Positions 1-9,590 of a stretch of 64,000 nucleotides of DNA are shown one piece after another. The stretch spans positions 38,929,912 to 38,993,911 of the forward strand of contig CM068546.1 of NCBI GenBank assembly GCA_035048495.1. The letters are read 5' to 3'. The stretch's first letter is position 1. The number at the start of each line of letters is the position of its first letter. Position numbers and translations under genes: made by a program. This stretch comes from Euptelea pleiosperma (lineage: Eukaryota; Streptophyta; Magnoliopsida; Ranunculales; Eupteleaceae). The notes under the pieces were generated by a model. It did not search any database. It saw nothing but the letters and a program-made list of their open reading frames with translations, and was not told the origin of the DNA.

Positions 1-95
1 ATCACTAATCAGGCTGATTTTTGGTATACAAGTCCACCTAGGGATGGGCCAAACATCCATACGGTCAGTGGTCTCTAAAAGTCTGCCATGTGGAT
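1..95. repeat. Family A foldback element, right arm only (cut by window edge)
   Basis: Starts with ATCACTAATCAGGCTGATTT and continues through the family A signature CAAACATCCATACGGTCAG to a degenerate CCATGTGG. This is the right half of the palindromic family described at 5040-5434; the left half would lie outside the window. Confidence 0.8.
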
Positions 96-873
96 GTCTC
101 TGTCATCAATGTTATACTTATACTCAAAAGTATTGGCAAACAACATTTCGAAAGGACTTCTTGTCAAAAACAAATAAGATTGGAATGGAGGGGAAACCTT
201 GACATGCAGAATTGACTGGAAAACAATATTACCAAAGAGCCTTTTCTTTTAGACTAGCCAAGCGACTTGAAGACACTATTACCGAAGACATTTAAATATT
301 GAGAACGCACTTGTTACCCAATATTAGACTTCTATGATACCCATATACTTCAAAATGAGTGTCATATCTGTTCTTTATCCATATCGGTCCATAGCCTTGC
401 CGTACCTAGGTAACATAGCTAGATTTTACTATAGTTAAGACTTGAATGAAGACATCTAAAGCAGAATTTAAGTTAATCCAGCTTGAGAAAGAGTTAGGAC
501 ATCTTCCGTCGTTGCCCATTAATGATTATAGCCAAATTATGCATTTATTCTCATCTAAGGCATTATAGTTGACTTAAGGGGGTGGGTGTAATTGCCAGTT
601 CGGTACACAATAACATAATCACATAGAAGACAACAAATTGCATATAAATGCATCCATTAAGTAAAAGACAGCTTATATAACCACTTGACACTCCTTTAAG
701 CAACAATATTAGAACAAATAAATATAATAGCAACATATTAACATAATCTTACAAATAGATTATTTCTTGAATTTCTTATTCTTCTATATTTGAAAGAGAT
801 AATAGACAAATTCTCCCCAAACTCCACAAATAGATTGATTTGTGAATTTCTTGCTGTTCATATTTTCACACAT

Positions 874-1596
874 AATCTAATGAATTCAGAACAAAATTTT
901 GTTCAATTTGCATTAGTGAGATTAACAGTAAAGAGAGAAAAAAATTTCATAACACCGACCAGAAAAAAGGAGAAAAAAATAATAACAGGTATAATCAATG
1001 ATTTGGCACTTCTCCTCCCAAGCTCCACCAAAAAACCTTGTGCATGAAAGAACAAAGAACAAAAGCCAAAAACTACGGAAAATGTGAAAAGACTATGTGG
1101 GGTTACACTTAATCTAATGAATTCAGAACAAAATTTGTTCGATTTACATCAGTGAGATAAAAAATAAAGAGAGAAAAGCAATCATAAAGCGAGCCCCACA
1201 CACACATACAAAAAGAAAGAAAAAAATCATGACAGGGAAAATCAACCGTTTGGCACTTATCCTCCCAAGCTCCACCAGAAAACCTCCTTATGCATGAAAG
1301 AACAAAAACAAAAGCCAAAAACTACGGGAAAATGGGAAAAGGCTGTGTGGGGTTAAACTTAATCTAATGAATTCAGAACAAAAAATTGTCCGATTTACAT
1401 TAGCGAGATAAAAAAATAAAGAGAGAAAAATATCAAAAAGCCCACCAAAAAATAGAAAAAAAAGAGAGAAAAATCATGACAGGGAAAATCAACGGTTTGG
1501 CACTTCTCCCGAGCTCCAGCAGAAAACCTTATGCGTGAAAGAACAAAGAAAAAAAATCCAAAAACTACGGAAAATTGGAAAAGGCTATGTGGGGTT
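874..1596. repeat. Three tandem copies of a ~240-bp unit
   Basis: Each copy begins AATCTAATGAATTCAGAACA (874, 1111, 1361) and ends with AAAACTACGG...TATGTGGGGTT. The spacing is 237 and 250 bp. Inside each copy are the shared blocks TTTGGCACTT, AGCTCCACC and CATGAAAGAACAAA. The array lies in the intron after exon 2 of the NEAP-like gene. Short ORFs across it are chance readings of the repeat. Confidence 0.85.
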
Positions 1597-1698
1597 CAAG
1601 AACCAGACACAACAGGAACACCGGGCAAAATCTAGATAAATTAAGAAAAACACCAAAAAAAAAAAAAAAAAAACATAAAAAATTGAGATGATCCTCAC

Positions 1699-2066
1699 CT
1701 GCTCTGCCGTAGAAGCCGACGCCTGCAACTGCCCGCTCTTCTCTTCCAAGCTTTTCTGCAATCGCAATATCTCCTCCTCCATGCTCCTTGCCCTCGTCTC
1801 CGCCACCTGCAAAATCCCTAAACCACTTAATACGAGAGAGAGAGAGAGAGAGAATAGCATCGCGAGAACACCAAATTACATGCCTGTCTCGTTAGGGTTT
1901 CTCGAGCAAATGTTTCTTCTTGTGAAGCAAGCCGACTACGAACATCCTTCAACTCAGCCGCCAACGAAACTACGTTTCGCCGGAAGCTTTGTTTCTTATC
2001 AATTAGATCCTTCAGCAGAGGATCCAATTCTCGCGCAGACGAAGACGGGTTTTCCGAGATCGACAT
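1699..2066 (-). CDS. Nuclear envelope-associated protein (NEAP)-like, first two coding exons, partial
   Basis: Exon 1 is 2066..1884 (61 codons from the ATG at 2066-2064) and exon 2 is 1806..1699 (36 codons), both phase 0. The joined 97 residues form a charged, coiled-coil-like N-terminus: residues 11-24 ARELDPLLKDLIDK, then KKQSFRRNVVSLAAELK, then KSLEEKSGQLQASAS. From memory this matches plant NEAP proteins, long coiled-coil proteins of the inner nuclear membrane; I am fairly but not fully sure of the family name. The first intron has a GC donor (CAG|GCATGT) and a normal AG acceptor. Exon 2 ends at a good GT donor (CAG|GTGAGG), so more exons are expected, but none is recognisable in 1-1698. 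The gene therefore continues outside the window, or it is a 5' fragment. Confidence 0.7.
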
Positions 2067-3420
2067 GAATAAGTTATTCACAGAAACCCCAATTCGAAAT
2101 ACGAGACTGTGTTCAAAACTTCCACTTCTGCAATTTCTTCTTCGAACTTAGAACAGTAGGTTAACGGTCTAATCCTGTGCCCATACTATTCCTAGCGTTT
2201 ACTTAAAACCCCAACGATCAGTCGTCGCCCTCAGTGCATTGAAAGCTCTACTTACCTGCATGTTTAATGCCGTCCTTCTCATTTACTTTGACTAGTTTAA
2301 AAAAAACGGTAATTTTTGAGAAAAACAGCAAGGTTTTCAAGATTTAAACTTCAAACAAGCCTAAACACGTCTTCACTCTGTAAAATCAAATCCTTCTGGA
2401 AATTAGCAAAAAACGTCCCATAGCTTCTTACTAATAAACAAGCATCCAGAAGATGTAGAAATAAAGACAGATTTTTTTTTTCTAAATTGTTGACAGATGG
2501 AAGGCTCTGATAAAGCAGGTTTAAGCGAATTTGAGCCACACGTTCGTCGTTGTTTTCTTGCAGAAGCAAAGATCACGAGAAAAGTGTTTCTTACAAGCGA
2601 AAACTCATTAAAACCGTCGTAAAACCAGGTAAAATCAACTTTCCGCCAAAATCATCGATTTCTCAGTGAAATATTAAAGAAAACTCATTTCCAAATAAGA
2701 TTCTTACCATTTGCTCATCTTTCCTGAGTCCTGACATCGATTGTAGAAACCAAAAATCTCTTCGTTTGATCTAATAGAACTCCAAGATCTTCAACCACGG
2801 GACTTCTCTATCGTATCTGTGAGATTCAAATCAAGCTCTTCCCTTTCTCAACTACCTTTCTTTGATTGAACAGTATACAAGTCTTTGTTATTCCAAAATC
2901 TCAGATCGAAACAGTAGTAGACGAAAGGAATTGCCAAGAAGACAGTTTTACATCCAGATATCGAACCTCAACACCCAAATTCGGGAAAAATCAAAATACA
3001 TAAACGAATTTACTAAAAAAAAAAAAAACGATCTTCAGCCTCGTTTCTCCCATCTCTCAACGAATCTCGTGAAATACAGTAAACCTCTACGAGTCGACAT
3101 CGTCTCTGGAGATTATAAAGATTTCTTCGACAAATCTCCTTATTCGAGCCCCTAAAAACCTAAAATCTTAGGGTTTCTGAGCGTTTCATTGGCGAAGAGC
3201 TCCCGTTTTCAAACGAGCTTTTACTGAAGGGGTAGTGACGCAGCTGACGCTAAACGATTAGCCAGCGAGACTGCTGGTTCGGAAACCAGAGTTTATAGCA
3301 AAGAGGCAAAGACGTGGTTTGGATTCTCCGAACCTGAGATTCGGGAGTAAGACAGAATCCGAAGCTCTAGCTCAGTTTGACCTAAGCGCGGCAAATCTAA
3401 ATTTCGAGTGAATTGCTTGG
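2067..3420 (-). promoter_or_regulatory. 5' UTR and upstream region of the NEAP-like gene
   Basis: No coding exon of the gene is visible upstream of its ATG. The stretch has ordinary mixed composition and short meaningless ORFs. Transcription probably starts within it; a spliced leader cannot be excluded. No clear TATA box was identified. Confidence 0.35.
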
Positions 3421-3756
3421 GTCCGTACACGTGGCGATTTATTAAATCGTGATGGAAATAAATGCTTTTCTTCTTTTCCTAAGATGACGACAATGCCCTT
3501 GTCATTTATTCTTATTCACTGTTGTGTCTTAAAGGAAGAAGCCGGATGTCCGTGTTCACTCGTCTCTCTTATATGACCATATTGCCCTTGTCATTTGAAA
3601 CAGGACTGGATTTTTTTTATTTTTATTTTTTCGATTACGATGGCAAGGCTTATATGGTTAACTAGAAAATGGGTTTTAGATAAAATGAACATTTTCAAGC
3701 GTTTGGTGTGTGAAAAAATTTACTTTCAGGTACAAAATACTTTTGGCCATGTCGAG
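3420..3756. other. Spacer, nothing recognised
   Basis: AT-rich spacer between the NEAP-like upstream region and the first family C repeat. No ORF, RNA gene or repeat boundary could be supported. Confidence 0.4.
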
Positions 3757-4455
3757 CCCATGGTTTAAAAAAACGGCCGTTATAACGAAAATAACAGCCG
3801 TGTTATAACGGATTCGGATCTCCCCCATACGTTATGTACCATTTTAAGGCTCAGAAAATAATGACCATTATTTTTGTTATAACGGTTGTTTTTTTCTATT
3901 ATAACGGAAATAACGACTATTATTTTCTAAAATATATTTGTTAAAAAAATGTCCGTTATTTTCTCTTATAAATTTTATCGAATTTTAGAGCTATTACTTT
4001 CCGTTATTTTCTCTTTTTTTTGCCCATGTGCGTTACACTCCGTTATAATGGCTATTATAACACACATGCACACACACAAAAAATAAAAAAAAAGAAAAGA
4101 ATGCCCCGGTCCCTGCATCATTATAACCAAGGTTTAAAGGGGACTGTTATAACGGATTCAGGGCGTTATCGTTTTTCCCATTACAACAGAAAAAAATGCT
4201 CGGGCAAAAACGAAAAAAAAAAAAAAAAGAGAAAATAACAGAAATAACAAAAAATAATGGAAAAAAATGGGAATATAATAGCAAATAATGAAAAAAATGA
4301 AAATAACGGCCGTTTATTTTCAAAATTTTAACGGTTGTTATTTTCATTATAACGGAAAATAACAGCCGTTATTTAACCGGCAGTTTAAGGGTCTGTAACG
4401 TAATGGGGTAGGTCCGAATCCGTTATAACGGCCGTTTTTTAGACCTTGGTTATAA
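3757..4455. repeat. Family C repeat (TAACGGCCGTTA-rich foldback), compound copy
   Basis: Opens CCATGGTTTAAAAAAACGGC and closes CGTTATAACGGCCGTTTTTT followed by AGACCTTGG, so the two ends are inverted copies. A second internal start (AACCAAGGTTTAAAGGGG, about 4125) suggests two overlapping copies. The interior is built from TTATTTTC and CGTTATAACGG words. Other copies lie at 7050, 7652, 24735, 29533, 44958 and 45446. Non-coding. Confidence 0.75.
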
Positions 4456-4667
4456 CGCCTCCAGTTTGTTTTTGTCCCTTTTGCTAAGTGCCTCTCCACT
4501 TGACAAGTACCCCTGACACTTATTTTTTATTTTTTAAAATTTAATTAAACTTTTTGAATGCTAATCAAAACACTCTCCCTTTCAAGTTGAGTGGACCCTA
4601 AGTCCAAAATATTTTCAACGAATTAATTAGTTGATTGAAGAAAATAGAAAACCCAAATTTCTTTGGG

Positions 4668-5030
4668 ACAGGCTCGGGGCACCCCCATTTTTGACACCCA
4701 TTTTGGTGTACCCATATAGAGGATGAATTAATGACTGATTTTTGGTGGGGATAATCTCTATGGTGAGCCGATCACCCTCACAAATATTCAAATCATTTTG
4801 GTATTCATAGACTGGTTTATAAGCTGAAGAATTATGGACCGTCGATTTTTACTGAGTAACTTGAAAACCACATTTTATGGGGTTAGAAATTTCAGAATGG
4901 GCTGATGTTTTGTTGGGGTGATCTATATGGTGAGGAGATCATCCCCACGAAAGATCAGCCATTGATTCATCTTCTATGTGGGTACGTCAAAATGGGTGTC
5001 AAAAATAGGGGTCCCCCGAACCTGACCTTA
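4668..5030. repeat. Family E foldback element
   Basis: The left end ACAGGCTCGGGGCACCCCCA plus TTTTTGACACCCATTTTGG is matched in inverse at the right end (CAAAATGGGTGTCAAAAATA, then GGGGTCCCCCGAACCTG). The subterminal GATGAATTAATGACTGAT and GGGGATAATC also recur inverted. About 360 bp, no coding capacity. It abuts the next element, whose target duplication begins at 5031. Confidence 0.8.
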
Positions 5031-5039
5031 TTTTTTTAT

Positions 5040-5434
5040 GGGTCGGGCTCCGTTGACAGAGTTTAAATGACAGAATTCTGTACAGTGACACAATATAAGC
5101 CACGTATCATACTCTTAGAGGAATCTGGCCGTATGGATGTTTGTCCAATCCCTTGGTGGACCTACAAACCAAAAATCAGCCTGATTAGTGATTTATAGGC
5201 TTTGGATTGGACTTATCATGACCGGATCTCAACTGTGGGAATTTGAGCAGTATTTGAGGTACAAAGATCCAACGCCTATAAATCACTAATCAGGCTGATT
5301 TTTGGTTTGTCAGTCCACCATGGGATTGGACAAACATCCATACGGTCAGATTCCTATAAGAATATGCCACGTGGCTTATACTGTGTCCCTGTACAGAATC
5401 CTGTCATTTAAACTCTGTAAAGGGAGCCCGATCC
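5040..5434. mobile_element. Complete family A MITE with 9-bp target duplication
   Basis: Whole-element palindrome of 395 bp. The arms begin GGGTCGGGCTCCGTTGACAG and contain AATATAAGCCACGT, CCGTATGGATGTTTGTCC and AAAAATCAGCCTGATTAGTG, all repeated in inverse in the right half. It is flanked by identical 9-mers TTTTTTTAT (5031-5039 and 5435-5443). A 9-bp duplication is typical of Mutator-like elements, though a T-rich site is weak evidence on its own. Non-autonomous. Confidence 0.88.
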
Positions 5435-5629
5435 TTTTTTTATAAGCAAAACCCATTTATTGGTTGCCGACTTAATATTATCCTGCCCTACAGCGCATTC
5501 AACTGATGGCCAAATTGTCATCCAGTCCAAATCAATTTATGTGTAGGCCATGTCATATTGAATGCCTTCTTCATCATTATCATAAGACCCTCATATTGTT
5601 TCTTCAGAATAAAATATAAATTCTCTGAC

Positions 5630-5965
5630 TGCCCACAATATGAGCCACGTGGCACATTTTTAGAGGGATACAGACCTTATGAATATATGGCCAATCCCTA
5701 TGTGGATTTGATCTACAAACCAAAAATCACCCTAATTAGTGATTTCTAAGCATTGGATTGGAGTCATTTTCATGGGTTGATTTTAGCCGTGCGAATAGAA
5801 GCATTATTGACCACTAGGATTATAAGGGTCTCACGTTGATGAACCCCAGTATGAGCCCCGCTGCATAAACCACTGACGGTATGGATATTTGGTCCAACCA
5901 TAGGTTGACCTATAAACCAAAAATTAAAAATTAGCCTGATTAGTGATTTTTAAGCATTGGATTAG
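5630..5965. repeat. Two left half-copies of family A
   Basis: First half-copy: about 5632-5815, from CCCACAATATGAGCCACGTG to the central ATTATTGACC. Second: about 5848-5965, from AGTATGAGCC through GACGGTATGGATATTTGG and TTAGCCTGATTAGTGATT. Both lack the right arm. The first carries an intact G-box GCCACGTGGC. Confidence 0.75.
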
Positions 5966-6151
5966 ATTCAGACATGTTGGAAGGTCCCGGGACCAGTGAA
6001 TTTTTCTCATTATGCTTTGTGTGGAGTCTCAAAAGACCCAATATTTTCGCTGTCTACCTTTTGTTTTGGCATTTTGTCTCTGGCGATTTTCCGTAAAGGG
6101 ATCGATCTTCTCCACATGGCATGCAAGAATAATATACGAGTACGCAAGTTC

Positions 6152-6466
6152 CGTTCGCCCACAATATCAGCCACGTGGCACATTTTATAGGGCACTGACC
6201 GTATGGATGTTTAGCCAATCCCTAGATGGACCTACAACTAAATATAAACTTGATTAGTGATTTCTAAGCATTGGATTGGAGTCATTTTCATGGGTTAATT
6301 TTAACTGTAGGAATTTGAGCATTATTTAGGGTACAATATCAAAAAGGTTTGAAATCACTAATCAGGCTGATTTTTGGTTTGTACCTCCACCTAGGGATTG
6401 GCCAAACATCCATACGGTCAGCGTCGTCTAAGAGTGTACCACATGGCTCATATTGTGGACGGTCAG
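6152..6466. mobile_element. Family A MITE, near-complete
   Basis: Palindromic. The left arm CCCACAATATCAGCCACGTG is matched by the right arm ending CATGGCTCATATTGTGGACG. The core signatures GACCGTATGGATGTTTAGCC and CCATACGGTCAGCG are present in both orientations. No clear target duplication. Confidence 0.8.
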
Positions 6467-6727
6467 GGAGCGTCGCTCGTCAAGCAAGTTTTACTCTGCG
6501 GACGCTGACCTCCACTCAAATATTTTATTTGTCCCGTCTGCTTCGAAGACCAATCCTCTTTGCTTGGCCAATTTGGTGAGGAGGGAGCAAGTTAAGAGTG
6601 TGCTAACTGTAATTCCCAACCTAAATGTCATTCACCTTGTGCGATATGTCGGATTTGCCCTTATGCTTTTAGTAAGTAGCGAAAGAGGAGCGGTGCTCCT
6701 GCGGCTTGAGTAATGGAATCTATATAA

Positions 6728-6975
6728 CAAATCAGCTCAGCTGTCTCCCCCTCTTATAGGCTTCATATATTCAAGGGCCCATATCAACCTTTACATAAAA
6801 TAAAATTTAGACGGTTAGATTAATTTAACAAGAAAATTGTCTCCCCACTTATACCCCTCTTATCGGCTTGACAAAGGATGGCCGAGATCTTATCACCCCA
6901 AATGGACGGTGGATCTAAGCCACTCACCCGATTTTGACAAACGCTTTGTTGGATAGTGCCGTGGGCAAGGGCTAC
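6728..6975. repeat. Family J repeat
   Basis: Contains TGTCTCCCCCTCTTATAGGC, AGGGCCCATATC, AAATTTAGACGGTTAGATTA and GGATGGCCGAGATCTTATC. The same sequence occurs on the opposite strand at 44690-44915. Dispersed repeat of unknown class. Confidence 0.7.
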
Positions 6976-7049
6976 CTACTAATTATAATATAAAATTACT
7001 CTTTTGCTCTCCACAATTACTTACAAAAATTAATTTATAAGGGTATTAT

Positions 7050-7406
7050 AAGCAAGGTTTAAAAATTGGCCGTTATAACGGATTCAGACCTACCCCGTTA
7101 CGTTACGTACTGTTAAAACGCCCAGAAAATAACAGCCTTTATTTTCCGTTAAAACAAAAATAACGACCGTTATTATCTGGAAAAAATGTAAAAAAGGGAG
7201 TATTTTTTTCATTTTTTCCGTTATATTCTGTTATTTTCCATTTTTGAATTTCAGCGCCCTTTTTTTCCTTTTTTTTTCATTTTGTTCTCATTTCTTTTTC
7301 CATTTTTGCCCCAGAGCATTTTTTTTTTCTTCTTCGTTATAACGTCAAAAATGGTAAAGCCCCCAGACCGTTATGCCGTTATAACGGTCCCTTTTAAACC
7401 TTCATT
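7050..7406. repeat. Family C repeat
   Basis: Starts CAAGGTTTAAAAATTGGCCG TTATAACGG and ends CCGTTATAACGGTCCCTTTT AAACCTTC, an inverted pair of ends around T-rich filler. No coding capacity. Confidence 0.75.
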
Positions 7407-7651
7407 ATAAGAAATATTAACTTTATGATATTCACATTCATGGTCATATATGTTATTTCATAAAATTTGAGGTTATAATTAGAAACTAATTTTCGGCTTC
7501 AACTATCCGTTAGAAAAGTCCTTTCGATTTAAATATAAATATATATCACCTTTGTTATTATTTATCACTGAAGCATAAGCTTTTGAGAGAAAATATTTGA
7601 GATCCAGCGTTTTTTCGAGTCCGCAGAAAAAGGATAAAGTATGTTTTTTGC

Positions 7652-8535
7652 AATTCGAATTTCAAATTTTGGTTTAAAAAAGGATTTTAAAGTTAACAGT
7701 AACACCCCAAGCCGTTATTTTAACCGACGGGATATATCAGTCGCATACAGACAAAAGAAATATTACTTTTAAAAAAAAAAGTTTTCTTCTTTAAAAAAAG
7801 TAATGGCGATTTTCTCCTTTATAACTTTTTTTTTTCTAGATTTGGGTCTTATTTTGAAATAACGGAACATGGATGGGGCATTACCTTTACAACAGCCGTT
7901 ATAATGAATATAACTGCAGTTATAACAAAAATAACGGCCATTATACCGTATTCGGTCCTCCCCCATTAGGTTACGTACCATTAAAATGCCCAAAAAATAA
8001 CGGCTGTTATAATGGATCTGGTCCTCCCCATTACATTACATACCATTAAAATGCCCAAAAATAATGACCATTATAACGGAATTTCAAATTATGGTTTAAA
8101 AAAGGATTTTTAAGTTAACAGTAACACCCCAAGCCGTTATTGTAACCAACGGATACATCAGTCAAATACAGAACAAAGAAATATTACTTTTTTTTTATGG
8201 TGATTATCTCCTTTTATAACTTTTTTTTTCAAGATTTTTGGGTCTTATTTTGAAATAACGGAACAAGGATAGAGCATTACCTTTGCAACGGCCGTTATAA
8301 CGAATATAACAGCCGTTTTTTAATCATGGTTAAAAAATAAACGGCCGCCCCCATTGCGTTATGTAATGTTAAAACGCCTACAAAATAGCGTCCGTTGTAA
8401 CGGATTTCGGTCCTCCCCCATTACTTTACGTACCATTAAAACGCCCAAAAAATAAAGGCGATTATAACGGAAATAAACGGTAACGCACCAGTCAGTTATA
8501 CTGTTATAATGGCCTCTTTTAAACCTTGGTTTAAA
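7652..8535. repeat. Family C cluster with an internal ~430-bp direct duplication
   Basis: Segment 7652-7915 is repeated at 8079-8310 in direct orientation (shared GTTAACAGTAACACCCCAAG, TTTGGGTCTTATTTTGAAAT and GCATTACCTTT). Both are followed by CGTTATAACG-type words. The cluster ends at 8535 with CTCTTTTAAACCTTGGTTT, the typical family C end. Confidence 0.75.
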
Positions 8536-8699
8536 CAATAACCAACCGATCCCATGGTTTTATAATTGCAGTAATTTTAAGATTCGTGGTACCACACAGT
8601 AGATCGGAAGGAATCGGACGTGCATTTAAGAGCTCAGCTGTCCGATTCCACCAAGCATAGGGATGAGATGTTTGGGGAGTTTTAATTTGTTGTTGTAAG

Positions 8700-9015
8700 G
8701 GTGGAGCATCGCGGAGTTCTAGAAAACTTGCCACGTGGCACACCTTTCGGGCCCAATGAACCATGAATGAATTGGCCACCGCCTGATGAACCTATCTATC
8801 AAATATAAACCTGATTTGTGATCTCTACCCATTTGATCAAAAAACTCAAAAATATTCTTGAATCCAACAGCTATAAATCATCCCATGAAAAAAGCTCAAA
8901 TCCAATAGCTAGAGGTCACCAATCAGGCTGATATTTGATCCGTATGTCCATCAATGGATGGCCAATTCATTTATGGGTTAGTGGGCCCGGAAGAGTACCA
9001 TGTGGCACGTTTTCA
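8700..9015. repeat. Diverged family A relative
   Basis: Palindromic element with arms TTGCCACGTGGCACACCTTT and GTACCATGTGGCACGTTTTC. The inner ATAAACCTGATTTGTGATCT is matched by GGTCACCAATCAGGCTGATA. The family A core is recognisable, but the spacer (GATCAAAAAACTC) differs. Confidence 0.7.
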
Positions 9016-9246
9016 AGAGCCCCACTACATAAACTTTTCCTCTAAACTTCACGCCCCATCTCTTCTGGTCAACGAGGGGTAGCACGACCAATTTTAAATT
9101 TTAATGACTAGTTGGTGCCCCACATGTGATTCACGTACGTGCCGAAACGTAGAACAATAGAACATGTGTTCAAATGTTAAGTGAGTAATTTAAAATTTTA
9201 AACAATGAAATTAATTTTTTAAACTTCATTATTAATGATAAATTTA

Positions 9247-9410
9247 TTGATGCAATTTGCATCTCACCCTTTGACCGTGGTCAACGTCATTGACCATAGA
9301 CGGTCTCCGGATGGACAACCCAATATTTTTTAAATGACTATAATGATCTTCGGAGACGAGACTCAAATATTTTAAAAACATTTGGTGAGATGCAAATTGT
9401 ATCAATTAAG
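9247..9410. repeat. Family G foldback element
   Basis: The left end TTGATGCAATTTGCATCTCA CC is matched in inverse by GGTGAGATGCAAATTGTATC AA at the right. About 160 bp; the interior contains ACGGTCTCCG paired with CTTCGGAGACGAG. Non-coding MITE-like hairpin. Confidence 0.7.
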
Positions 9411-9517
9411 TAAGGGGGACAAGCAATAAATCATTTTTTTTTTAGGTTTTTTTTTCTTGAGGATGATGAGCTCAACCTTTTTTTGAGGATTGTGTAAGCA
9501 CACTAATGTCCCTCATC

Positions 9518-9590
9518 AATGACGATGAGGGACCACAATATGAGCCACGTGGCACACTCTTAGAGGTCACTAACCGTACGGATGTTGGGC
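9518..9590. repeat. Family A left-arm fragment with GATGAGGGACC arm
   Basis: GACGATGAGGGACCACAATA followed by TGAGCCACGTGGCACACTCT, truncated after GGATGTTGGGCC. The same outer arm occurs at 32024-32178. Confidence 0.7.

Noticed and set aside
5996..6713. Cluster of 60-86 codon ORFs on both strands
   Set aside because: They read family A and neighbouring repeat sequence; the same peptide text recurs at other copies because the DNA repeats.
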